Below are positions 1-5,667 of a DNA stretch of 6,121 nucleotides, piece after piece (position 1 is the first letter of the stretch; the number at the start of each line of letters is the position of its first letter). The DNA comes from Planctomycetota bacterium (GTDB taxonomy: Bacteria > Planctomycetota > Phycisphaerae > UBA1845), in assembly GCA_024277835.1 (NCBI GenBank), contig JAJRUK010000165.1:1-6121 (forward strand). Direction: 5' to 3'. The notes beneath the pieces are model-generated. The model saw only the letters and a list, made by a program, of their open reading frames with translations. It was not told the DNA's origin and searched no databases. Both the position numbers and the translations under genes were made by a program.

Positions 1-1203
1 ACGGACAACGACCAGAGACTTCGGTTCGACGATGCCGCGAATCGCGATCAGTTCGTTGACGGCCACACCGACAGACACGAAAACCTCACGGACGGTTGCG
101 TTGTTACTGTCCCCCTCAGTCGGGACAACCAGATAGACAACCGGCGTCCGACCGCCAAGGACGATCGCATCTTTCGGCACGAGCGTAGTGGTAACCGGGC
201 TACCAATGCCGATCGTCGCTTCCGCGAACATGCCAGCCATCAGTAGCGGGATGTTGTCGTGAATCTCGTTGGCCACGCGAATCCTGACCGGAAAGCTGCG
301 CGATCGGGAATCCGCAAACGGAATGATCCGACGAATCGTGCCGGTAAACACCCTGCCCGGGTGAGAGGAAACGGTCACGGTAGCCACCTCGCCGACGGTT
401 AGCTTTGCGATGTAATCCTCAAGAACGCGAACTTCAACATCGACCGATGTGAGGTCAACCACCTCGGCGACGGTCTGCCCGGGAGTGACCCACTCACCAA
501 CTTCCGTGCCCTTGAGCGTGACGAATCCGTCGAAGGGGGCGACGATCGTGTATTTCCTGACCAGATCCTCGAGGCGTTGGACCTCCTCGTCTTCGACGGC
601 GGCGCGGGCTTTTGCCTGCGCAATGCGTTCAATGCGAGGCCCGGCGGCGATCTGGTTATACGCAGCCGTCGCTTGAAGAAAGTTTTGCTCAGTTTCGATC
701 GCGATCGCATGAGCGTCGTCGAGTTCGTTATCCGCAGCGGACGGGGTCTCGTGAATGCGGCGAATGCGTTCAAAATTGCGTTTCGCATTGTCCATGCGAG
801 CCTTGTTGCCGAGCATTCTGGCGTTTGCTTGTTCGATTTCCTCGGCGCGCGCGCCGCGCTCCAGCTCGGCAAGTTCTTGCTGACGAAGATCGCGCTGAGC
901 GCACGCGGAGGCGAGCTGCGCCTCAATGGTTCTCGTGCGAAGTTGCGCGAGCGTTTGCCCCGCCGTGACGAAGTCGCCCGCTTCCACCGGCATGGTCAAA
1001 ACGCGACCATCCACCGCGGTGCCAACGGCGCTTGTGTGTGCGGGAATGATCGAACCAACGAAGACCTGCCCATCAGAGACATCGCGGGCAATCGCTTCAG
1101 CGACGGTGACATTCGTCGGTCCGGGCTGAGCGGTGGCGGTTACTGCGAAGACCAGAACTCCGGACAGGATCGATGAGTGATAAAGACTTTTCTTCTTAAT
1201 CAT
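1..1203 (-). CDS. Periplasmic adaptor (membrane fusion) subunit of an RND-type efflux pump, HlyD family, C-terminus cut by window edge
   Basis: Reading the minus strand from ATG at 1203 gives 401 uninterrupted codons to the window edge. Residues 1-25 look like a Sec signal peptide (basic MIKKK, a hydrophobic stretch, then ATA before Gln26). There is no lipobox cysteine, so it is probably a soluble periplasmic protein. Domains in order: first half-lipoyl segment around 60-89 (GRVLTMPVEAGDFVTAGQTL); charged alpha-helical hairpin around 91-215 (RGARAEEIEQA, many E/R/Q/A); second half-lipoyl around 219-250 (TIVAPFDGFVTLKGTEVGEW); beta-barrel around 255-335, including MAGMFAEATI; membrane-proximal domain from 337. 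The family is usually about 350-420 residues, so only a short C-terminal piece should be missing. Such adaptors bridge an inner-membrane transporter to an outer-membrane channel; the transporter gene would be expected beyond the left edge. It lies downstream of a MarR regulator. The start has only a weak Shine-Dalgarno (AAGAAG). An ABC-type partner is possible instead of RND. Confidence 0.9.
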   Translation of the reverse strand, partial: MIKKKSLYHSSILSGVLVFAVTATAQPGPTNVTVAEAIARDVSDGQVFVGSIIPAHTSAVGTAVDGRVLTMPVEAGDFVTAGQTLAQLRTRTIEAQLASACAQRDLRQQELAELERGARAEEIEQANARMLGNKARMDNAKRNFERIRRIHETPSAADNELDDAHAIAIETEQNFLQATAAYNQIAAGPRIERIAQAKARAAVEDEEVQRLEDLVRKYTIVAPFDGFVTLKGTEVGEWVTPGQTVAEVVDLTSVDVEVRVLEDYIAKLTVGEVATVTVSSHPGRVFTGTIRRIIPFADSRSRSFPVRIRVANEIHDNIPLLMAGMFAEATIGIGSPVTTTLVPKDAIVLGGRTPVVYLVVPTEGDSNNATVREVFVSVGVAVNELIAIRGIVEPKSLVVVR

Positions 1204-1228
1204 TACGCTTCTTGCACAAGCAGTCCTC

Positions 1229-1247
1229 TGAAAAACGAAGTTTTTCA
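1229..1247. repeat. 19-bp perfect inverted repeat in the leader of the efflux adaptor gene
   Basis: The plus strand reads TGAAAAAC-GAA-GTTTTTCA, two perfect 8-base arms around a 3-base loop. It ends 26 bases before the adaptor ATG on the minus strand. It is not followed by a T-run on the minus strand, so it is not a standard intrinsic terminator. It could be a protein-binding site, an mRNA 5' hairpin, or chance in an A/T-rich patch. Confidence 0.45.
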
Positions 1248-1252
1248 ATGTG

Positions 1253-1273
1253 GCATCGGTTTGTAACCGGTGC
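1253..1273. promoter_or_regulatory. Candidate MarR operator (copy A), 21-bp imperfect palindrome
   Basis: Arms GCATCGGTT and AACCGGTGC flank the centre TGT; 8 of 9 arm positions pair. The size and symmetry fit the 16-21-bp palindromes bound by dimeric MarR proteins. It lies in the gap between the MarR gene and the adaptor gene, 50 bases upstream of the adaptor start, where a repressor of that gene would act. Operator function is inferred from position and symmetry only. Confidence 0.45.
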
Positions 1274-1296
1274 TGGGCGCTGGCTCCGGAGACAAC

Positions 1297-1317
1297 ATAT
1301 CGATTTCAAACCGGTGC
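1297..1317. promoter_or_regulatory. Candidate second MarR operator (copy B), degenerate direct repeat of copy A
   Basis: The 19 bases at 1299-1317 match 1255-1273 at 16 positions, including the identical half-site AACCGGTGC apart from the centre. Its own left arm is degenerate (5 of 9 pairs). It is offset from copy A by 44 bases, about four helical turns, so both would face roughly the same side of the DNA. It overlaps the -10 and spacer of the candidate adaptor promoter. Confidence 0.35.
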
Positions 1318-1330
1318 CGCGCGTTGTCAA
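1302..1330 (-). promoter_or_regulatory. Weak candidate sigma70 promoter for the efflux adaptor gene
   Basis: On the minus strand a perfect -35 TTGACA (1330-1325) is followed, after 17 bases, by a poor -10, GAAATC (1307-1302). The -35 lies just past the marR stop codon. The weak -10 makes this tentative; the adaptor could instead be read through from the marR promoter. Confidence 0.25.
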
Positions 1331-1337
1331 CATCCCG

Positions 1338-1793
1338 CTACGCCGTCTGTCTTCGCTTGACCGGGGCTTGCAGGTTGTCTCGCACCTTGGAAAGAATCCG
1401 TTCGAGTTCGCCCACATCGCGTTTGGACAATCCCGACGTCGCTTCGTTTCGGATAGCGTGCGCGACAGCGACAATTTTCTTCCAAACCGGGCGGGCGGCG
1501 GCCGTCGCCGTGATGATTTTCTTCCGTCGATCGATCGGCGACTGACTCCGCCTGATCCAACCATCCCGTTCCATACGGTCGAGAATACCAACAAGCGTCG
1601 GCGGTTCGATGCGCATCCGCTCAGCCAGTTCAACCTGGGACAGTTGAGGTTCCATCGCAAGCGAACCAAGCACCTGCCACTGCCGGTAGGTAATCCCGTG
1701 CGGCGCGAGGCGTTCGTTCAGCGATTTCTCGAACGCATGGGCGGTGCGTCCCACCCAGCATCCGACACTGCGATCAAAATCATACTCCAACAC
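1338..1793 (-). CDS. MarR-family winged-helix transcriptional regulator, likely controlling the adjacent efflux genes
   Basis: A 151-residue protein with the full MarR layout: N-terminal dimerisation helix (LEYDFDRSVGCWVGRTAHAF); DNA-binding helices with ITYRQWQVL and LSQVELAERM; recognition helix EPPTLVGILDRMERDGWIRR at about 63-82; wing SPIDRRKK at about 85-92 with the family-typical DRR; and a C-terminal dimerisation helix. MarR proteins act as cytoplasmic dimers that usually repress neighbouring efflux or stress genes and release DNA on binding a small phenolic or drug-like ligand. An efflux adaptor gene follows 134 bases downstream on the same strand. I chose GTG at 1793 because GAGG lies 9 bases upstream and the protein then begins at the conserved LEYDF region. 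The open frame extends to another GTG at 1820 (160 residues), but that start has no well-spaced Shine-Dalgarno and would lie only about 10 bases from the predicted transcription start. The ligand cannot be predicted. Confidence 0.92.
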   Translation of the reverse strand: MLEYDFDRSVGCWVGRTAHAFEKSLNERLAPHGITYRQWQVLGSLAMEPQLSQVELAERMRIEPPTLVGILDRMERDGWIRRSQSPIDRRKKIITATAAARPVWKKIVAVAHAIRNEATSGLSKRDVGELERILSKVRDNLQAPVKRRQTA

Positions 1794-1837
1794 GTTGAGA
1801 ATCCTCGTTCGCCCCTTCACGGATCGTTAGCGCCCTA

Positions 1838-1865
1838 ATCATATCAAATTTCGCAGTAATTTCTA
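1838..1865 (-). promoter_or_regulatory. Candidate sigma70 promoter of the marR-type gene
   Basis: On the minus strand TAGAAA (1865-1860, 4 of 6 to the -35 consensus), a 16-base spacer and TATGAT (1843-1838, 5 of 6 to the -10). Predicted transcription start is near 1831, giving a leader of about 38 bases to GTG 1793. I see no copy of the 1253-1273 palindrome here, so autorepression at this promoter is not obvious. Confidence 0.4.
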
Positions 1866-1953
1866 TCCCATTTCAGAGTAAGGGGTGTGTGAAAGTGTCT
1901 GTTGAGCGAAACAACGCACCCTTCAACAGAAGGCCGTTGATAATTCCGGGGTG

Positions 1954-1980
1954 GCATGGTCCACGCTTGCGTGGCCATGC
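1954..1980. repeat. Strong intergenic hairpin repeat, REP-like or terminator-like
   Basis: GCATGG, an unpaired T, CCACGC, loop TT, GCGTGG, CCATGC: a 12-bp stem with one bulged base. It lies between the NIF3 stop and the marR start, in a 244-base stretch where I see no gene. A short second hairpin overlaps its right arm (CATGC-TTTC-GCATG, 1976-1989). For the minus-strand operon it would form about 85 bases past the NIF3 stop but lacks a trailing T-run; on the plus strand three Ts follow. It could be a weak or factor-assisted terminator, or one copy of a dispersed intergenic palindrome family. Copy number cannot be judged from one window. Confidence 0.6.
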
Positions 1981-2064
1981 TTTCGCATGTGTAACATTAT
2001 CGAGCAAGCGGATAGGCGCGCGTAAGAAGCGTATACGACATTCCTCGAAACGCCGCGATGAGGT

Positions 2065-3201
2065 CTACTTCACGCGGGCGAAAGGCTCCCTGTCAGCCCG
2101 ACTGAGTTTGAGGTCCGCGCCGGGGAGGGCTACTTTCAACTTGCGAATGACCGCGGTCAGGATCGGGCGTTCGCTGGTCCAGTGGCCAAGCGCGATCGCA
2201 GTCGCCCCCGCACGGTCAAAGGCGAGTGCGTCGTGATGGCGTATCTCCCCCGTGATGACAACGTCGCCTGCGCCAACACCAGCGCGGAATGGGAGGCGAC
2301 CGGCTGCACCTACGACGATGATCGCGCGTTTAATTATCGTCGCCGATCGACCGACGATGGAAACGTTCGTCGCCTTGGTTGCCTCGGAAAGTCTCTGCGC
2401 GAGCGTGGCGAGTGTTGTCTGCTTTGGAAGTTCACCGACACAACCGATTCCGCGAGAGGGGGCCGGCGTAAGCGGGAAAATGTCGAAGGCGGGTTCGTCG
2501 TACGGATGCGCCGTGCGCACGGCCTGGACAACCTCCGGAAGTTGGCCCCGAGGCGTAACAAACTCCAGACGCACTTCATCAACGTGTTCAAAGCGTCCCC
2601 GCTTGCCAATGGCTGGGTTTGTACCGCTTGTTCCGAAGAACGTACCCGTACCGTCCGTGCGATAGCTGCAATGTGTGTAGTTTCCGATGACCCCCGCGCC
2701 CGCAGCGAAGGCGGCGTCTGCGATACGATCAACGTGTTCGCGCGGAACGAAGACGACGATCTTGCAGTTATCCTCGCCGGGTGTGTCCACGAATTCCAAC
2801 GGGTTCGTTTTCGCGATACCGCACAGGCCAGCGATAACATCATTCGTTCCGCCATCTGCGGCGTCGAGGGCGGTATGACTCGAGTAGAGGGCGATGTTGC
2901 TTCGAACACACTGAAAAACAAGCGATTCCACGCCCGCGTTCTGTGCAACCAGCGTCTTGATTGGCTGAAAGATCGGCGGGTGATAGCAAAAAAGCAGATC
3001 GGCCCGCAGGCGAATCGCTTCCGCCGTCACAGTCGGCGTTAAGTCGATCGCAAAAAGCACGCGGCGAACGTGCGCCGAAAGATCGCCGGCAAGGACGCCC
3101 ACGTTATCCCATTTCTGAGCGAGCGCGACCTGGGCGATGGCGTTCATCGCTACGCTAAAGTCGGAGACGGTGTGAGATCGAGAACGACTTGATTTACTCA
3201 T
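2065..3201 (-). CDS. NIF3/DUF34 family metal-binding protein with YqfO-type middle domain
   Basis: A 378-residue, two-part NIF3 protein with a central insertion. The N-terminal half has WDNVGVLAGD, the metal motif CYHPPIF (His74; Tyr73 replaces the first His of the usual HHP), and SSHTALDAADGGTND (His109, Asp113). The middle domain, about 146-246, has GAGVIGNYTHCSY and HPYDEPAFDIFPL, typical of the PII/CutA-like insert of YqfO. The C-terminal half has TGEIRHHDAL and GHWTSE (His340, Glu344), completing the dinuclear metal site. The family is widespread but its role is unsettled: it is often labelled GTP cyclohydrolase I type 2, and links to metal homeostasis have been proposed. It is the last gene of the pabB-pabC operon. 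ATG at 3201 overlaps the pabC stop as ATGA, favouring coupled translation. An ATG at 3213 is also in frame, but the AAAGGA there directly abuts it, whereas it sits 12 bases from ATG 3201. Cytoplasmic; no signal peptide or membrane segment. Confidence 0.95.
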   Translation of the reverse strand: MSKSSRSRSHTVSDFSVAMNAIAQVALAQKWDNVGVLAGDLSAHVRRVLFAIDLTPTVTAEAIRLRADLLFCYHPPIFQPIKTLVAQNAGVESLVFQCVRSNIALYSSHTALDAADGGTNDVIAGLCGIAKTNPLEFVDTPGEDNCKIVVFVPREHVDRIADAAFAAGAGVIGNYTHCSYRTDGTGTFFGTSGTNPAIGKRGRFEHVDEVRLEFVTPRGQLPEVVQAVRTAHPYDEPAFDIFPLTPAPSRGIGCVGELPKQTTLATLAQRLSEATKATNVSIVGRSATIIKRAIIVVGAAGRLPFRAGVGAGDVVITGEIRHHDALAFDRAGATAIALGHWTSERPILTAVIRKLKVALPGADLKLSRADREPFARVK

Positions 3202-4058
3202 TCGAGTCTGCATTCCTTTCGCACCGTTTCGCGATAGGCCTCGTACAATTTCTTCGTAACCGCACCAACCTTACCATCGGCGATGTCCTTTTTCTCAACG
3301 CGCACAACGGGCATGACCTGCATGATCGAGTTGGTCAAAAAGATTTCATCGGCGTCGAGCAAATCATCCACGGACAAAACGCACTCCTCAAATTCGACTT
3401 CAACCTCGCCCGCCAGCTTCAAAACCAGCTCACGCGCCAGGCCAGGCAGTATCGGCGTATCGACGGGCGGCGTCTTGAGTTTCCCATCACGCATCAAAAA
3501 GACATTGCTGATCGACCCCTCAGCCAGGTGGTTGTGCGTCGTAAACCAAATCGCTTCGATACAGCGAGCCTGTCTCGCCTCACGCAGCGATAGCAATCGC
3601 GGAAGGTACGACGTCGTCTTGTGTCCCGCGATGGGGTCATGCGGTGACTGACGATATTGCGAGACGATGACCGTAACGCCCTGGTCGTACAGTTGTGACG
3701 GATAATCGGACAGGCTCGATGCGGTCGCGCAAATCGTCAGTTGAGGCGTGTCGTCATCCGTTTTCATCCCCCCCGCGGTAACGGTCAGGCGAACACGTCC
3801 CTCTCGCAGACCGTTTTGCGCAAGAAGTTCGCTAAACTGCTCCGCGTGCGGCAGTTGATGTCGATCGATCGGGATGAGGAGTTGCGAGGCTGAGCGCTGC
3901 AAACGGGCGATGTGCGATTCAAGCTGGAAAACGCGCTCGTTCTCGGCGCGCATCGTCTCGAAGAGTCCAGCGCCGTGCAAAAACCCCCCATCAAACGCGC
4001 TGATGTTCGCTTCGGAAGCGGGCATGAATTCGCCGTTCAGTAAGACCGTAGTCGCCAT
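3198..4058 (-). CDS. pabC: Aminodeoxychorismate lyase, class IV PLP-dependent aminotransferase fold
   Basis: A 286-residue fold-type IV PLP enzyme. Seen: N-terminal LLNGEFMPASEANISAFDGG followed by GAGLFETMR; PLP-binding lysine at Lys147 in GHKTTSYLP; LAEGSISNVF with Glu180; ILPGLARE around 204-210; and FLTNSIMQVMPV near 240-250, which supplies PLP-phosphate contacts. Family knowledge: PabC eliminates pyruvate from 4-amino-4-deoxychorismate to release p-aminobenzoate for folate synthesis. Branched-chain and D-amino-acid aminotransferases share the fold; I call PabC because it directly follows pabB. I chose ATG at 4058, one base after the pabB TGA (TGA-A-ATG), with GGAG 12 bases upstream; this gives the usual family N-terminus. 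The longer frame begins with TTG at 4076 inside pabB. Its TGA overlaps the start of the NIF3 gene by four bases. Cytoplasmic, presumably co-transcribed with its neighbours. Confidence 0.87.
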   Translation of the reverse strand: MATTVLLNGEFMPASEANISAFDGGFLHGAGLFETMRAENERVFQLESHIARLQRSASQLLIPIDRHQLPHAEQFSELLAQNGLREGRVRLTVTAGGMKTDDDTPQLTICATASSLSDYPSQLYDQGVTVIVSQYRQSPHDPIAGHKTTSYLPRLLSLREARQARCIEAIWFTTHNHLAEGSISNVFLMRDGKLKTPPVDTPILPGLARELVLKLAGEVEVEFEECVLSVDDLLDADEIFLTNSIMQVMPVVRVEKKDIADGKVGAVTKKLYEAYRETVRKECRLE

Positions 4059-4059
4059 T

Positions 4060-5478
4060 TCAGGAACGTGCTCCAACGAGGTTGTTTGCTGTTGTGCTTG
4101 CGGGCAACGCGCATCCGAGCGCCTGCGCCATCGCAGAAAGTTTTGTCATCATTTCGTCGTACTCGTCCTGCGGGACGCTGTCTGCAACGATGCCTCCACC
4201 CGCGTGAAGGTCCACCGTACTTCCGCGCTGAATCATGGTACGGATTGCGAGGTTAAGCGAAAGTGACCCATCAAGACCGACCCAACCGATCGCGCCGCAG
4301 TACGGGCCTCGCGGCGTTGTTTCAAGTTCGGAAATAATTTGCATGGCGCGGATCTTCGGAGCACCAGTAACCGAACCACCCGGACAGGTTGCACGAAGAA
4401 TCTCGGCGATCGAAACAGAGCGGTCCAACTGACCCTCGACCGTTGCGACGCGATGATAGACGGTCGGGTGTTTTTCGATCGACGCGGGTTCTGTCACGCG
4501 AACGGTTCCATAGTCGCAAATGCGTCCCAGATCGTTTCGCACCAGGTCCACAATCATCGCAAGCTCCGCCCCGTCTTTTTCCGCAGACGCAAGGTTTGCG
4601 CGGAAATTCTCGTCGAGGATCGGGTCGCATGATCTTGGCCTGGTCCCCTTGATGGGACGCGTGACGATCGTCCCGTCGGTGCTGCGCAGGAAAAGTTCCG
4701 GTGATGAGGAAATGATCGAAAAATCATCGTACGACAAGAACGCCCCATGCGACGACGGGCTGATTTGTCGCAACCGGCGGTAAAGATCGATCGGCGAGAG
4801 CATCGTTTGAGCACGGAACCGCTGCGTGAGGTTGACCTGGTAAACATCACCCGCGGCGATGTAGTTTAAGATTTTTTTGACGCGATGCAGGTACTCCGCC
4901 CGCGACAGCGATGAGTCAAGAACGGTTGACCCAGTAGGCAAAGGCGATCCGATATCCGGTTGGGCTGCCGCGTCATTGAGGATTTTCTCGATCCCGGCGA
5001 TGCGCTCGCGAACCGGTGGCCGGTCTTCGCACACACCCGCTTCCCAATCCACGACAACGGCGTACCATTCGTTTGACCGCGCATCGTGCAGGGCAACAGC
5101 ATCGTAAAGCGAGAACCGAGCCAGCGGCTGGGCGTTTTCGGCATGCGGAACCGGTAGGATTCTCTCCGTCGCAAGACCCGCCTCATAAGCCAAATGCCCG
5201 ATCCACCCGCAACCAAGCGATCGCGGAATCGAAAGCGGGGCGACTTGCGGATACTGGGCAAAGGCCTCTGCGAGGGCGTCGAACGGGCACCCGGTCGCGT
5301 CGTGCTCGATTGTGACCGTTCTAACGGGGTCAGCCGCGTAAAGTGACCATCGCGAATATTCCCCGCCGGGGAGAGAACTTTCCAGCAGGGCAGGACTCTG
5401 GCGATGGGCAAACGCGCCAGCCACCGCAAGCGGGTCTGCCCGACAAGCGAGTTTTTCAATGACGAGATGCGACAACAT
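4060..5478 (-). CDS. pabB: Aminodeoxychorismate synthase component I
   Basis: A 472-residue chorismate-utilising enzyme, near the usual length (about 450-470). The N-terminal domain holds LLESSLPGGEYSRWSLYAADP (31-51), the region related to the tryptophan-binding fold of TrpE. The catalytic domain (about 190-460) holds DVYQVNLTQRF (211-221), PIKGTRPR (275-282), LVRNDLGR (312-319), PGGSVTGAPKIRAM (366-379), GPYCGAIGW (391-399) and AGGGIVADSVPQDEYDE (426-442). Lys277 in PIKGT is the diagnostic residue: PabB uses this lysine, whereas anthranilate synthase TrpE normally has PIAGT. With ammonia from a glutamine amidotransferase (PabA, or a shared TrpG) it converts chorismate to 4-amino-4-deoxychorismate. 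No amidotransferase domain or gene is seen here. First gene of the operon; ATG at 5478 is preceded by GAGG with 8-base spacing. The N-terminal region means a structural Trp site may exist, but feedback control is not shown. Confidence 0.95.
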   Translation of the reverse strand: MLSHLVIEKLACRADPLAVAGAFAHRQSPALLESSLPGGEYSRWSLYAADPVRTVTIEHDATGCPFDALAEAFAQYPQVAPLSIPRSLGCGWIGHLAYEAGLATERILPVPHAENAQPLARFSLYDAVALHDARSNEWYAVVVDWEAGVCEDRPPVRERIAGIEKILNDAAAQPDIGSPLPTGSTVLDSSLSRAEYLHRVKKILNYIAAGDVYQVNLTQRFRAQTMLSPIDLYRRLRQISPSSHGAFLSYDDFSIISSSPELFLRSTDGTIVTRPIKGTRPRSCDPILDENFRANLASAEKDGAELAMIVDLVRNDLGRICDYGTVRVTEPASIEKHPTVYHRVATVEGQLDRSVSIAEILRATCPGGSVTGAPKIRAMQIISELETTPRGPYCGAIGWVGLDGSLSLNLAIRTMIQRGSTVDLHAGGGIVADSVPQDEYDEMMTKLSAMAQALGCALPASTTANNLVGARS

Positions 5479-5507
5479 TTCACAAGCCTCTGATCATGGA
5501 TTCTTAG

Positions 5508-5513
5508 ATTGTA
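5508..5513 (-). promoter_or_regulatory. Candidate -10 element of the pabB-pabC-NIF3 operon
   Basis: TACAAT on the minus strand matches the sigma70 -10 consensus at 5 of 6. It would start transcription near 5501, giving a leader of about 22 bases that contains the pabB Shine-Dalgarno. No convincing -35 lies 16-18 bases upstream, so an activator or another sigma factor may be needed. The short leader leaves no room for an attenuator or riboswitch. Confidence 0.35.
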
Positions 5514-5555
5514 CCCGAACAGGCAGATGGCGTCGTGGTGGATTGGCCGCGACAA

Positions 5556-5567
5556 TTCACAGGTGAA
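5556..5567. promoter_or_regulatory. Short inverted repeat in the divergent pabB / SH3-protein intergenic region
   Basis: TTCAC-AG-GTGAA, two perfect 5-base arms around 2 bases, sits between the candidate -10 of pabB and the -35 of the plus-strand gene. It could be an operator shared by the divergent promoters. A short palindrome like this is also expected by chance at some frequency, so support is weak. Confidence 0.2.
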
Positions 5568-5574
5568 ATCTTCG

Positions 5575-5603
5575 TTGACAGAGTCGGGGGAGGGCGATAC
5601 GGT
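5575..5603 (+). promoter_or_regulatory. Candidate promoter of the exported SH3-domain protein gene
   Basis: A perfect -35 TTGACA (5575-5580), a 17-base spacer and a poor -10, TACGGT (5598-5603, 3 of 6). The predicted leader is about 55-60 bases and contains the strong ribosome-binding site GGAGG at 5654-5658. The -10 is weak, so the exact start is uncertain. Confidence 0.35.
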
Positions 5604-5667
5604 TCGGCGGTTGGCGCAACCCGCGGAGAGTCAGCTTTTTCGGTCGAACCATTGGAGGATAATCACC

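Noticed and set aside
577..1176. A 199-codon plus-strand open frame opposite the efflux adaptor
   Set aside because: The minus strand carries a continuous 401-codon adaptor with a signal peptide and lipoyl halves. The plus frame has no family features.
1212..1838. A 208-codon plus-strand open frame covering the MarR gene
   Set aside because: Its translation is low-complexity Arg/His/Pro-rich, while the minus strand encodes an unmistakable MarR protein.
1954..1980. Intrinsic terminator for the pabB-pabC-NIF3 operon
   Set aside because: The stem is strong, but no T-run follows it on the minus strand, so I list it as a hairpin repeat rather than a terminator.
1889..2236. A possible small plus-strand gene in the NIF3-marR gap
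   Set aside because: It begins with GTG, runs through the hairpin and continues antisense into NIF3. The translation is basic and unstructured, with no clear ribosome-binding site.
2182..3042. A 286-codon plus-strand open frame antisense to the NIF3 gene
   Set aside because: It lies entirely within the NIF3 coding region on the opposite strand. Its translation is rich in Arg/Cys with no recognisable domain, as expected for the shadow of a GC-rich gene.
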